Shown here piece by piece: positions 19,110 through 29,500 of a stretch of DNA of 64,000 bases. Origin of the DNA: Candidatus Acidiferrum typicum (GTDB lineage Bacteria > Acidobacteriota > Terriglobia > Acidiferrales > UBA7541); NCBI GenBank assembly GCA_002478115.1, contig DLMH01000020.1:134939-198938 (forward strand). Reading direction: 5' to 3'. The notes under the pieces are model-generated. The model was not told the origin of the DNA. It searched no databases and saw only the letters and a program-made list of their open reading frames with translations. Positions within the stretch are counted from its first letter, which is position 1. Each line of letters starts with the position of its first letter. Made by a program: the position numbers and the translations under genes.

Positions 19110-21599
19110 TCAGCGGTCGGCGGGGTCCCGGAAGCGCCGATTATCGAGAAGGTTTGGAAGGGCCCGCAAATTGCCAGTCACCTTGATCGAAAAGCTCTGA
19201 ACAGTTGGTACGCCGTCTACCCCGTCCACCGTGAGGTGGATGGTGAAATCCCCTGCCCTCGTATAGGCGTGAGAGACCCGGGGACCGTTTGCGCTGGTGC
19301 CATCGCCGAACTCCCAGCGATACTCGACCGCGGGCACACCGGTGGCTTCTGATTGAGCTGAGAAAGAGATGGTCGCACCAGCATTGGCAACCGAGGGCAC
19401 TTTTGCGGTAACGCCCGGTGCGCCCGGCGCGACGTTGCTATCGATAATCTTGATCACTTTCACGGACTCGGGAGGTTGATTCTCGATCTGCACGGTGCCG
19501 CCCGCCACCGCGACGGGCGCGTTCTGGTTGAGAACGTCCAATGCCGTAAAGGCATGCTCCGCGGGCAACCCGAGATCAGCGAGTTTCAGCGTGTGCGACC
19601 GCGAGGTTTTTGTCCAATTAAAGATGGTCAAGATGGCCTGGTGCGGACTTTCCTGCAAAAAGAAGATGCTGGGTTGTTCATCGCCGGGCTCATAGGTCAT
19701 CAGATCGAAGGGCGTGGCGGCGCGTCCAAGTTTGGCCACATTCAGCAAGTCTCTGTTCTCGACGAGCGCCAAGCGATCCTTCTGAGAGCCCAAGACAAGC
19801 ATGTCGTCGCCAATCTCATACATGCCTCCGGACACTGTCGAGAGAGCAATCGAAGCCTGTGCCGCGGACAGACCAAGCAGGGGCGGCTTCTCTGTAAACT
19901 CGCCGAAGGGTTGATCGGTGGTGTTGAAGGCGTCGGGATCGTTCAGGAAAAAATTGCGGTGCATGTAAAAGCGGGCGGCAATCCCCGGGGCAGCATTTTT
20001 GGTGGCTTGAAAAGAATGTGCCGTGTCCGCGGAGACTCGGCCAGTATCGACCAGCCCTACCGGGGTGAGCATGGGACTTCCGTCCTTGTCCAGGACCACC
20101 TCGTCACCCACAGTATCGCGAATGATTTGTAAGCCGACGCGCTGCGCTTCCAGGGCGGTCGTGTTGGGTCGATACCGGTAGCCTTCGATGGCAGTGGTGT
20201 CCATGAAGTCGAGCTTGATGAACCGGACTCCCCATTCTCGTACCAGGGTGTTGTAGGTCTGGCGCAGATAGTCCTGCGCGCCGGGATGCGTGGTGTCCAG
20301 CATGAAGAGCAGATCCGTTTTTTGATTCCAGACCTCGCGACCCGAGATAGGTTCACCCTTGGCGTTGTGCACCAGCCAATCCTTGTGATGCTCGTAAACC
20401 CAAGCCCGGGAGGTCACCTCAAAAGGAGCCGTCCAAACGCCAAACGTCAAGCCATCTCGGGTTATGTGGTGCCCCACAACGCGCATGCCATCCGGGAACT
20501 GAGTGGCGTTGGCTGTTACGTACTCTCCGCGGGCGTACTGGTAGCCTTCGTCAATTTGAAAGTACTTATAGCCGAGTGCCTTCAAATGTTCGGCCTGCCA
20601 GTCCGCGTTGGCCAAGGTCTCGCCCTCGTTGATGCCGCCGTAATATGCTGTCCAGCTCCACCAACCGATAGGATTCTCGATAGAGACGCGAGCATGGTGC
20701 AGCCGTCGAATCGCATCCCCGTAAGCCAACAACTGATTGTGGTAGCCCAGCCCAGCTTGCAGCATCACGCGCTCCGAGACCATGTCTGAGCCGGACGCGA
20801 GGGGCAGGCTTAGTTCGACCTGATTTTCCGCTGGAGCATTTTTCTGATCAAAATCCCTTTGTATTTCCGTGGTTCCTGTGAAGTCAACGCTATAGGACGC
20901 AATCTTCGTTCCGGTCCCATCGGCCGCAGCCTGCAGATGCAGAAGAGTCAGAAATCGATCCGCGGTCAGTGCGCCGATGAAGAGACTTTGCTTACTCTCC
21001 CGGTTGTAGACGAGTTGACTCCCGACACCGCGATGCATCCCGCCTGGCGCTTTCCCCAGGTCGTAGAGCCGCAACTGAGGCCAATCTTCGCTGAAGCTGT
21101 CGGAAAGGATACGATCGGCGAAGGCATGACCACCCAGATTAAGCAAGGGCTCCCCAAGTGCCTCCATGCCTCGGATGGCCTGCACCGTCACTTCCTTTTC
21201 AGTACTGTTCCGTACTGTCACCCGGAGAGTGCCGTAAGGACTTTGGTCGTAAAGCTGGACAACATAGATGAGGTCAGCTTTCCCCTGGAGTCCCGAGTTC
21301 GTAACGGTTATTGCCCGGCCAGAGCCGAGTTCATCGCTGAACGTAGATTCGGACACTTGGTGACGCGGATACTTGGTCGAGCGCAGCCACTGGTGATTGA
21401 CCTGAGCTGCCACACCGCTCGTGAAGACGGGCTGCCCGCCGCGCACCGCCAGTTGGTACGCTCCATCTTTAGCGTCGACGGTCAGGGACAGCTTGTCGTT
21501 CGACAATTGCTGAGCCGCACAGGGCGTGATGACAATCAGCGCCACAGCGACAACCGCGATTCCCACACTGCAGAGCAATCCGCAACTCATTTTCGACAT
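19110..21599 (-). CDS. GH36-like (clan GH-D) alpha-galactosidase with C-terminal PKD domain, exported
   Basis: The start at 21599 is backed by GAAGGGAG upstream and a signal peptide (SCGLLCSVGIAVVAVALIVI to CAAQ). An N-terminal super-sandwich domain (residues about 30-270) is followed by a clan-D barrel: NPIGWWSWTAYYGG, YFQIDEGYQYARG, TFGVWTAPFEV, and the nucleophile Asp in RFIKLDFMDTT. The C-terminus is a PKD/Ig-like module (YRWEFGDGTSANGPRVSHAY, FTIHLTVDG), usually carbohydrate- or surface-associated. Expected activity is removal of terminal alpha-galactose or alpha-N-acetylgalactosamine; the latter suits the AgaS/GatZ pathway nearby. It is the last gene of a leftward run starting at the TonB receptor. 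Confidence 0.85.
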   Translation of the reverse strand: MSKMSCGLLCSVGIAVVAVALIVITPCAAQQLSNDKLSLTVDAKDGAYQLAVRGGQPVFTSGVAAQVNHQWLRSTKYPRHQVSESTFSDELGSGRAITVTNSGLQGKADLIYVVQLYDQSPYGTLRVTVRNSTEKEVTVQAIRGMEALGEPLLNLGGHAFADRILSDSFSEDWPQLRLYDLGKAPGGMHRGVGSQLVYNRESKQSLFIGALTADRFLTLLHLQAAADGTGTKIASYSVDFTGTTEIQRDFDQKNAPAENQVELSLPLASGSDMVSERVMLQAGLGYHNQLLAYGDAIRRLHHARVSIENPIGWWSWTAYYGGINEGETLANADWQAEHLKALGYKYFQIDEGYQYARGEYVTANATQFPDGMRVVGHHITRDGLTFGVWTAPFEVTSRAWVYEHHKDWLVHNAKGEPISGREVWNQKTDLLFMLDTTHPGAQDYLRQTYNTLVREWGVRFIKLDFMDTTAIEGYRYRPNTTALEAQRVGLQIIRDTVGDEVVLDKDGSPMLTPVGLVDTGRVSADTAHSFQATKNAAPGIAARFYMHRNFFLNDPDAFNTTDQPFGEFTEKPPLLGLSAAQASIALSTVSGGMYEIGDDMLVLGSQKDRLALVENRDLLNVAKLGRAATPFDLMTYEPGDEQPSIFFLQESPHQAILTIFNWTKTSRSHTLKLADLGLPAEHAFTALDVLNQNAPVAVAGGTVQIENQPPESVKVIKIIDSNVAPGAPGVTAKVPSVANAGATISFSAQSEATGVPAVEYRWEFGDGTSANGPRVSHAYTRAGDFTIHLTVDGVDGVPTVQSFSIKVTGNLRALPNLLDNRRFRDPADR

Positions 21600-21771
21600 G
21601 GTGTAAGTCTCCCTTCCAAGCAGGTTGCCCACAACAGATGCCCATACTTTTGCGGTGACGCGTATTTCAGCCGCGATAGAGTCATCTGGGCATTTGACGG
21701 GTTCACCGGAAACTGAAACCAGTTGACTGGCCACGCGACTTACAAATGGAGCACACCTTAACATTTCAGAT

Positions 21772-24513
21772 TTACTTTATGGCCACCGCGATCCGCGGAG
21801 TGTTGTACCCCTCGAGTCTGACCCACGCGGGTGTTTTGCCCGGTTGCGGGATGACACCGTGAATCACGACTGTTTCGCCCGGAAAAACTGTGACGTAATT
21901 ATCGTCATACTCGATCGGAAGGATCTCGTCGCCATCCCGGTCGGGCGTGATCTCAGCACGTTCGAAGAACGCGACGTGTTCGGTCGCGTTGTGCAGCCGA
22001 ATAGCGACACGATTCGCACCGGCGACTGAGGTTTGTTTGGCACTTAGCTCTAACGGGACTTGCGGCATGGAGTTCAGGGCCGTCATGTCGGCCCAACTCG
22101 CCTGCTGTAATGAAAATGCACCGTCGTTCTTGCGATCGCCTAAATCATCGTCCTTCTGCGACTGCCAGTAGATGTTTTCCGCAAGGACCTTGCCAGAATT
22201 GTCAAACAACTGACAGCGCACAAAGTAGACGGGGGAGCTATCCGGAAACCTGGGCAGCGTCATGGCCTGGACCACACCGCCGGAAGCAACCCGGATGTTC
22301 GCCGTGTCGCGGTCGTCAAGCACCTTGCCTTGTATGTCGAAGATGCGCACGCGCACACGCAAGCCTTGCTGCCCGGTCGGCATCTGGTTGACGACTGTGA
22401 CTTTTGCCTGACTGTGATCACCGCTCGCGTAGGAATCAAAGACCACGGAGAGGGGCCGCAAGCCCTTCTTGGCACCGTAATAGGCTCCGCCCGGGCGCAA
22501 GTAATAGTCGAAAATATTTCCAAAGAAAGAAGGCCAGTGGCTGTTCAGCATCCAATAAATGGTCATTTTGTGATTCGCCCAGCCGTTGGCGGCGAACGCC
22601 TCGAATTGCGCACGGGTACTTTCGTAATGGGCAAGTTGGGCCTTCCGCGCAAATTCCTCCGCGCTGTTTGAGGGCCCGTAGCGGCGGTCAACGGCGCGCT
22701 GAATGTTGATCAGCGTGCTGTTTCCCGGGTTCGAGCCGGAATGGAAGTACCACGTTTCATTGATCGGCCAGAGTTTGTCGCCGGGAATGAACTTCTTCAG
22801 GCTCTCGTAGGGAGGGATATGTTCATTGTCGCCCTGCTCCGCGCAGGAGCCACGCGAAGCTTCGTACTGTCCGCTGAACCAATATGTGGGTGGCCGCCAA
22901 CTGTAGGGTCCTGCCATATGGATGCCGTCCCATAGGCGCTCGCCGCGAGCGTCCTTGGCGAATGACGAGACGGTGTCAACGGTTGCGTTCTGCCAGTGCA
23001 AGTCCGTTAGGATTCCGTGGTACACATTGAGCACGGATTTCGGCGGCAGACCGTCGCTTCCGTTGGCCCATATCCAGACCGAAGCGTGGGGACGGAGCAT
23101 CAAAATCTGTGACTGAAGACTCTCCGCCGCAACGCGATGATCCTCTTCATCCCATTGGCCCCACTTCTCCCACTGGTTGCAGCACATCCAGCCGAACATG
23201 AGCGGGATGCCCTGCTCGTCCGCCAACTCCACAATGTGCTCACTCGAAATTTTCGATTCCCACCGGAGCATGTTGAGTCCAAGGTCCTTCACGTATCGGA
23301 GCACCGCGGCCTCCCGGTCCGGGTCGTACCGGTATAAGAGGTCTGGCGTGTAGACCGCTCCGCGCACCAGGAAGTCTCTGCCATTGACCTGTAGATAGAA
23401 GTTGCCCCCCTTGCCGAGGCCGGGGAACTGCTCATCCTGATCGCGATGTTGGGTGATGGTACGGATCCCGAACCGGATTTGCGTAACGTCGGTAAGTTCA
23501 TGGTTCTCCAGGAACTCGAGGCGAAGATCGTAGAGGTTTGGCGTTCCCATCGTATAGGGCCACCAAAGGTCGGGATTCTGTACGACTAACTCGGGATATT
23601 TATCTGGCGCGAAGCTTACTTGCCGCTCTTCGTCTGGTGAAAGACTGACCGATTGTTCGAACCGTATGGTGGGTTTGCCCGCACGCGAAATAGTTCCCCG
23701 GAGAATCCCGCTCACTTGCCGGTTCGAAAAATTACGGAGGTCAGAGAAAACTGTCAGCCGCGCCGTGGTGGTTTTTGGCAGCGGAAGATCAGAGTTGACT
23801 AACGCATGATCGAGTGTGACATCACCCGAGACCCTCAAGTAGACTGGCTTCCAGATCCCGGCATTGCGATCCGCAACAAAAGAAATTCCGTTCTCAGAGT
23901 TCTTCCGGGGACCTTGATAGCCTAGATACTTCCAGTTGATCCAGTCGAACCAGCTATCCGCCAACTCCACGCCATTAACATCTTGAAGCGCCTGTTCCGG
24001 CGTCACTTTGACCGCAAGCGTGTTCAATTCTCCACGCTTGATCCATTGCGTTACATTCAACTCGTGCGCGCTATACATGCCCACTACACGCTTATTGTCG
24101 GCCACCATCTGGCCGTTCAGCCATATCTCTGCACGATAGTTGATTCCCGGAAAATCCAGCAAATAAACCGCATGCCCGTCCGGCGCTTTGAAGGTGGTGC
24201 GATACCACCAATCCTGCTTGTACAGTTCTTGCGGAACACTCTCCAGCAAGTTCTTGCCAAAGTAGAGATTTGGATACACGCCGTCCTCTTCCAGCGTCTC
24301 CAGAACGGTTGCGGGCATTCGATGGATCGCATACCAGCCCGTGTCCTTATAGTCGGGGAGGGAGATGGCCGCTCCGCCACTCTGTAAATCTTTTGCGGAA
24401 GTGAGCTTCCAGTTTTCGGCCAACTCGATGCTTTTTGGGGAGTCCGGGGCAGCGGAAGACGGGAGGACGCCCGCACACAGCGACAACAACAGCGAAACGA
24501 TGAGCTTGAACAT
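21772..24513 (-). CDS. GH2 glycoside hydrolase, exo-beta-D-glucosaminidase (CsxA)-like, exported
   Basis: The start at 24513 follows GAGAGGAG and gives a signal peptide (FKLIVSLLLSLCAGVLPSSA). Domains are a sugar-binding jelly roll (VYLLDFPGINYRAEIWLNG), an Ig-like domain, and a TIM barrel (GKGGNFYLQVNGRDFLVRGA, GLNMLRWESKI, IPLMFGWMCC). The catalytic region WIWANGSDGLPP resembles the atypical acid/base segment of exo-glucosaminidases (GSD), and AEQGDNEHIPP holds the probable nucleophile Glu. It would release beta-linked glucosamine from chitosan-like or mixed amino-sugar chains; other GH2 activities such as beta-mannosidase are possible. It sits between GNAT and GH36-like genes in the amino-sugar locus. 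Confidence 0.85.
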   Translation of the reverse strand: MFKLIVSLLLSLCAGVLPSSAAPDSPKSIELAENWKLTSAKDLQSGGAAISLPDYKDTGWYAIHRMPATVLETLEEDGVYPNLYFGKNLLESVPQELYKQDWWYRTTFKAPDGHAVYLLDFPGINYRAEIWLNGQMVADNKRVVGMYSAHELNVTQWIKRGELNTLAVKVTPEQALQDVNGVELADSWFDWINWKYLGYQGPRKNSENGISFVADRNAGIWKPVYLRVSGDVTLDHALVNSDLPLPKTTTARLTVFSDLRNFSNRQVSGILRGTISRAGKPTIRFEQSVSLSPDEERQVSFAPDKYPELVVQNPDLWWPYTMGTPNLYDLRLEFLENHELTDVTQIRFGIRTITQHRDQDEQFPGLGKGGNFYLQVNGRDFLVRGAVYTPDLLYRYDPDREAAVLRYVKDLGLNMLRWESKISSEHIVELADEQGIPLMFGWMCCNQWEKWGQWDEEDHRVAAESLQSQILMLRPHASVWIWANGSDGLPPKSVLNVYHGILTDLHWQNATVDTVSSFAKDARGERLWDGIHMAGPYSWRPPTYWFSGQYEASRGSCAEQGDNEHIPPYESLKKFIPGDKLWPINETWYFHSGSNPGNSTLINIQRAVDRRYGPSNSAEEFARKAQLAHYESTRAQFEAFAANGWANHKMTIYWMLNSHWPSFFGNIFDYYLRPGGAYYGAKKGLRPLSVVFDSYASGDHSQAKVTVVNQMPTGQQGLRVRVRIFDIQGKVLDDRDTANIRVASGGVVQAMTLPRFPDSSPVYFVRCQLFDNSGKVLAENIYWQSQKDDDLGDRKNDGAFSLQQASWADMTALNSMPQVPLELSAKQTSVAGANRVAIRLHNATEHVAFFERAEITPDRDGDEILPIEYDDNYVTVFPGETVVIHGVIPQPGKTPAWVRLEGYNTPRIAVAIK

Positions 24514-24620
24514 GCTCGTTCGACTCCTCTCAATCGATCTAACTTTGTCTTTCGTGGTATGGCCATTGAATTCGCCAGATTCCCTATTGACCTCGCACGC
24601 GAAACACGCAAAACCTTGAC

Positions 24621-25160
24621 TCACCAGGGAAGACACCCTAACCGAACTTCCCCCTGCGGCCATTGCTTCGGACCAAGACATCTCACCATCGAAACAAGCG
24701 GCTGAACGATCGTTCCTTGCTGCTGCTCAACCCACACGGAACTTGAAACCTTCACCCAACCCAGGCCTTCGTACCAACTTTGCAGTGCAGGCCTGCAAAA
24801 AAGCAGCATGAAGTCCACACCCATCTGGCTCAACGCAAAAGCTTCCGCTGCCTTCATCGCAATTCGGCCATATCCACACCCCCTGTACTCAGGCCGTGTC
24901 AGCACTCCTCCAATTCCGGCGATTGGAACAGGATGTCCCTCGACTGCGACGCTATGCTTCACCAGTCCCACATGACATACGTTCCTTCCGCCCTCGACGA
25001 TCAAAACATGCGTTTCCGTGGACCTCCATTGCAACTGGTACGCACCGGTCTGGCTTGGATCCTTTTCGCCACCCGCCAGGTCGCTGCGATCTGCCCCTGA
25101 GTAAAACTCCATCACACGAACTTCGATGGGTGCCGGTGGCATGGGGGATTGCGACGGCAT
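24621..25160 (-). CDS. GNAT family N-acetyltransferase
   Basis: An acetyl-CoA-dependent transferase. The motif A segment IGGVLTRPEYRGCGYGRIAM (the R-x-x-G-x-G acetyl-CoA loop), followed by KAAEAFALSQMGVDFMLLFC and the late strand SWYEGLGWVKV, is diagnostic. The ATG at 25160 is preferred; an in-frame TTG at 25175 would add five residues. The substrate is unknown. Between a GH2 glucosaminidase-like gene and AgaS, acetylation of a free amino sugar is an attractive guess, not a demonstrated role. Confidence 0.8.
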   Translation of the reverse strand: MPSQSPMPPAPIEVRVMEFYSGADRSDLAGGEKDPSQTGAYQLQWRSTETHVLIVEGGRNVCHVGLVKHSVAVEGHPVPIAGIGGVLTRPEYRGCGYGRIAMKAAEAFALSQMGVDFMLLFCRPALQSWYEGLGWVKVSSSVWVEQQQGTIVQPLVSMVRCLGPKQWPQGEVRLGCLPW

Positions 25161-25207
25161 ATCGTTTTCCAGCAAGGTTCCGGTGCCTTCGGGAACCGCG
25201 TTGAAAA

Positions 25208-26332
25208 TCAGCTAATATCGCTTCCTTCGTGCAACTGAAATCGTTGCACTACTCTGGTAATCACACCGTCCGGACTTGGGTTATCCGGATCTAGATCCAA
25301 GGCGAGGCTCAGGTAATAGGCCAGCAGTTGAGGGAAGACAATTTCGAACGGTATACGCAAATGGTCCGGGATGTCCGGCGCCACGGCAGGGATGAAGTCG
25401 TGGGCCAGATCGCTTGCGGTAGTGGGTGGTCCGACGATGATCAAGTGGCCGAGATTCTTCTGCCTCAGTTCCCGCAGCAGATCCTCTTCGTAACGACGCC
25501 GGTCCATATCCGATGACAGCACGCACAACACGAATGAATCGGGTCGCAGAAAGCTCATCGGGCCGTGACGAAGACCTAAGAAAGTTTCGGGCAAAGCTGT
25601 AACGCGTCCAGCCGTCATCTCAATGACTTTGAGGCAAGCCTCCCTCCCGAGGGGCGTCAAACCTGCAGAGGTGAGGACCATCACCCGAGTGGGCATTCGC
25701 GGCGCCAAGTGTTGTGCCGCCATTTCAAAGTCGGGAAGAGCGCTCTTGACTCTGTCTACGATGTGCGGCAGTTGTTCAGTCAAAACCTCGCCGTTGGCAA
25801 TTCCCAGTCCCGCCAAAACAAGGTTCGAGAAGGAACTCGTCATCGCGAGACTCCGGTCATTGGTGCGAGGGTCGAGGACAATGGATTTGACGCGCGGCGA
25901 CCGGGCAAGATGGCCGTTCTGATTGCAGGTAATGGCAAGATGCCTCGCGTCGGGAAACATCTTTTGTATACGCGCGATTACACCAGTGCTTTCAGGGCTG
26001 TCACCGGAACGCGCCAAGGAAACAAGTATGCCATTGGCAGCAAAATCGGGTGCCACGCGCGCTAGTTCCTGCTTTGAATAAAGAAGGAGATCGGTGGTTG
26101 GGATCGCCAAGGCATTTGCCCAGCCTGCTGCCACCGCTGACGCCGCATATGCAGAGGTGCCGGCTCCGCAGATAATTGCCCCTCGTTCTCGCACCACTGA
26201 CTTGAGGCCACAAGCGGCAACGCATTCGAGCGTTGCTGGCCAAAGTTCCGGTTGCTGGCGAATCTCGGTAAGAGTCAGTACTCCTCGCAGATTACGGGTT
26301 TCGGAACTCGGGCCAAGGCCCCTGCTCATCAT
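25208..26332 (-). CDS. agaS: SIS-domain amino-sugar-6-phosphate deaminase/isomerase (AgaS-like)
   Basis: Two sugar-isomerase (SIS) domains in the order typical of AgaS. The first has IICGAGTSAYAASAVAAGW and LVSLARSGDSPESTGV; the second has RVMVLTSAGLTPLGREACLK, ETFLGLRHGPMSFL and LCVLSSDMDRRRYEEDL. AgaS converts galactosamine-6-phosphate to tagatose-6-phosphate plus ammonia; a glucosamine-6-phosphate (GlmS/NagB-II-like) activity is the alternative. 374 residues fits AgaS. The start follows GAAAGG. The GatZ/KbaZ, DeoR-type and PfkB genes about 4 kb away complete the same route, which supports galactosamine rather than glucosamine. Confidence 0.88.
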   Translation of the reverse strand: MMSRGLGPSSETRNLRGVLTLTEIRQQPELWPATLECVAACGLKSVVRERGAIICGAGTSAYAASAVAAGWANALAIPTTDLLLYSKQELARVAPDFAANGILVSLARSGDSPESTGVIARIQKMFPDARHLAITCNQNGHLARSPRVKSIVLDPRTNDRSLAMTSSFSNLVLAGLGIANGEVLTEQLPHIVDRVKSALPDFEMAAQHLAPRMPTRVMVLTSAGLTPLGREACLKVIEMTAGRVTALPETFLGLRHGPMSFLRPDSFVLCVLSSDMDRRRYEEDLLRELRQKNLGHLIIVGPPTTASDLAHDFIPAVAPDIPDHLRIPFEIVFPQLLAYYLSLALDLDPDNPSPDGVITRVVQRFQLHEGSDIS

Positions 26333-26548
26333 AGATCATGCCTTTCTGCAAGTAGCATTCATTACAAAGACTCTGATTTTCGTCGGCTGCCCAATCTCGC
26401 TTGCCTTTCCCTCCGCGGGCGCGATTACTCTGCAGGCGTCAACCAGGTTCGCCATGCGATTCCTTTCTCCTAGGCTATTTTTTCTGCAAATGGGCTAGCC
26501 GAAGCGGAACTGCCTCCTCCGCTTCGAATTCAATCTCGCCTGCTATTC

Positions 26549-29500
26549 TCAAAAGTAGAATTTGAGTGCAAATTGAATCTCGCGCTGATCATTTGAACCG
26601 TCTCGCGTCGAAGAAATCATTCCGAAGGTACTTGGGTTGGTGTAGTCCAGTGCGCCGGGAGCAGCCACCACGCCATTACCCGAGAAGCCAGGGATCGAGA
26701 AGTTGGGATGGTTTGTTAGGTTGAAGAATTCGGCACGGAACTCAAGATGTGTTTGCTCCGTCGTGCGAAACTCCTTGAACAGGGAGAAATCGAGGCGATG
26801 GAAGCCCGGCCCCCGGAACTGACTAGGCCCTCCGCCCAGCGGGCTGTAGTCGGTTTGGCCGATCGTGGTAGCCACGGGAGGACTCGTAAATGCCGCCGCA
26901 TTGAGCCAGTCATCAACATTGTGAGGGCCGGCATAGATGTTCTGCCCGGCAACTCGATCAGCGTTGCATCCGAACCCCGAGGTCGTGGAAATAATGCAAG
27001 GAATTGTTCCCGGCTGCCCGTCCTGCATCGTCAGAATCCAGTTCGTACCCCAGCCTCCAATCAGGGCATCCACAACGCCGTTGCTATCTTTCAGGAAGTG
27101 TCTTCCCCGGCCGACTGGCAGATCATAAGTGCCGCTAAGGTGAAATACTTTTTGAACGTCAAAATCACATTCTCCGAAGTCTTTATGGATGCCAAATCCG
27201 GGCAAGAACGGCGCGCGGAACCCTGTCAAAGCAGTGCTATTCAAAACGTCAACTGCATTCGTAAGACACTTCGACCAGGTGAAGTTCCCCAGGACGCTCA
27301 GGCCGCCGCCCAGTCTACGCTCATAATTCGCCTGCAGACTGTTGTAGTTGCTGTCCCCCGCAAAACTTGTGTCTTGTTGGTAGGTAGGAAAATCGGGATA
27401 AGGAGAGTAGTCGTACGAACTCAATCCAGGAGGTAGCACAGGAGGTAGCATCTCTCTCGGTGTATTCAGACTTAGGTAGACCCCGAGGTGACGAACCGTA
27501 TTCCCTACATACCCTATCTGGATGGTATCGCTCGGCGTAAGTTGATATTGCGCGGTTAGGTTATACCCTTGGGTATAGGGAGTCTTGTTTTTGTAGTCCT
27601 CACCGAGAAACACTACCCCGCCTGGCTCGACTGCCGAAGTCGTGAGCGGGATGGCTGTCAGACCTGTCGAAAGGGTACCGATCGCGCCATTGCTGAAGGT
27701 GATGGGCGCATCGGGCGTCAAATTGGGATAATCCAGATAGAATTGGAATGGAAAATCATTGTACGTCTCAACAACAGAGTTTTCAAAGCCGCCATAGAAA
27801 ATACCGTAACCGCCGCGAACAACAAACTTCCGCGTCAGTTGATACGCAAACCCTACGCGAGGCGAAAAATTGAATTTTTGCGGTACCCCGAGCCCCGGCT
27901 GACTGGAACACACGACGTTGATATTGTCAGCCTGGGCCGCCGCGTAAAAGTCCGGTGACAGCGGGGTATTGCAGCGCTTCTGCGTCAGCATGAACGTGGA
28001 ACTGCCATTCGGCCCGAACGGCAGAAAGTTGGACTGCGCCCCATAATTTTCAATGAGTTCGCCGAAGTATTCCCATCGCAGCCCCAGGTTTACTGTCAGC
28101 TTTGGCGTGACCTTAATATCATCCTGAAAATATGCTCCATAGTAATTATGTTTCATGGAGGTATTCGCAAAGTTGGAGACATAGATGTCATCAGCACCGC
28201 CAACGAAGTCAGCCGCACCCGCAACCGTTCCCGCAATGGGTGTCAGTAACATTTGCGCCAGCCCGGTGTTGCCTCCCGATTGGGATGGCACTTCGGTGTA
28301 AGCGCCGCTGAAGGTCCACTCTCCTCGACCGGCATAAGGTTGCAGGATGGAGAATCCCAGGCGCTGGTAGGTAAATCCCATTTTCATGGATTGGCGTCCC
28401 GCAGTTTTAGTCAGATTGTCTATGATTTGAGTGTTCGTGCTGAGCTCAATGGAGGGGAGAAACCCATTACTGCCGAGCGTCGTCAGACCGGTAATGAAGA
28501 GGGATCCCAAACCGCCGTTCGTAGGGATCTGAGGAACTCCGGAAATCCCATACTGATCGGGAATACCAAGAGTGTTGGCATTGGGTTGCAGACGAGTGGC
28601 CGCAAGGCGGCTGAAGCCTGCGCGCACTTCATTCACCAGAGATGGTGAAAACACATGCGTCTCACTTGCCACGGCGTTCAGGCTTTTCGAAGTCTGGCTA
28701 CCGTCAGAAAACGACCCTCCATCCGCAATACCTCCAAAGGGCCCGGGAATAAGTGAAGGGTTATCCACATAACTGAATCTGCCGAAAATGTTGTCTTTTT
28801 CGCTGAAGGTGTGGTCCACGCGCACGTCAAATTGGTCGGAGTTATTGCTCGAAATTGGGTTGGCCGCATAATTATTGAAAAGGCTGGAGTTGGTTGGGGC
28901 AGGATACAGGTTGAGGAGCTTAATCGCATTGCTATCAAGGCGATTTGCCGGAATCATGTTGCCCGGGAAGGGCTCGCGGACAAATCCGACCTGCGTTACT
29001 CCGGTGGTTTGACCGGGGCCGCAGGAGGGAGCCGGCAGACCAGTTAAAGTGTCCGTAGTTCCGCAGAGTACGGGCCGTGTTGTGGAAGGATCGAACACTT
29101 GCCCCAGTGCATAGGTTCGCCCCAGCGCGTCGGGGAGGTAGGTACCCCCTTGGGAGAGCAGTTCCGAGAGATTCTGATAACCAGTGCTCCGCTCCAGCGC
29201 CGTGGGAACCGTGTTCGTGGAGGTAAGAGCCTGGCGGATGCGCGTGCCCTCGTAATCCGCGAAGAAGAAAGTTTTGCCCCGTCGAATCGGACCCCCGATA
29301 GTGACTCCGAACTGGTTCAGCCGGTATTCTCCTTTCGGAATGCCACCCGCATTTTCAAAGAAGTTTGCTGCGTCAAACATGTCATTGCGGACGAACTCCC
29401 ACGCGGATCCGTGGAACTGGTTGGTTCCAGACTTGATGGTGGCATTAAGGACAGCGCCGGCCGAACGTCCCGTCTCAGCGCTATAGTCGTTGGTTTCAAC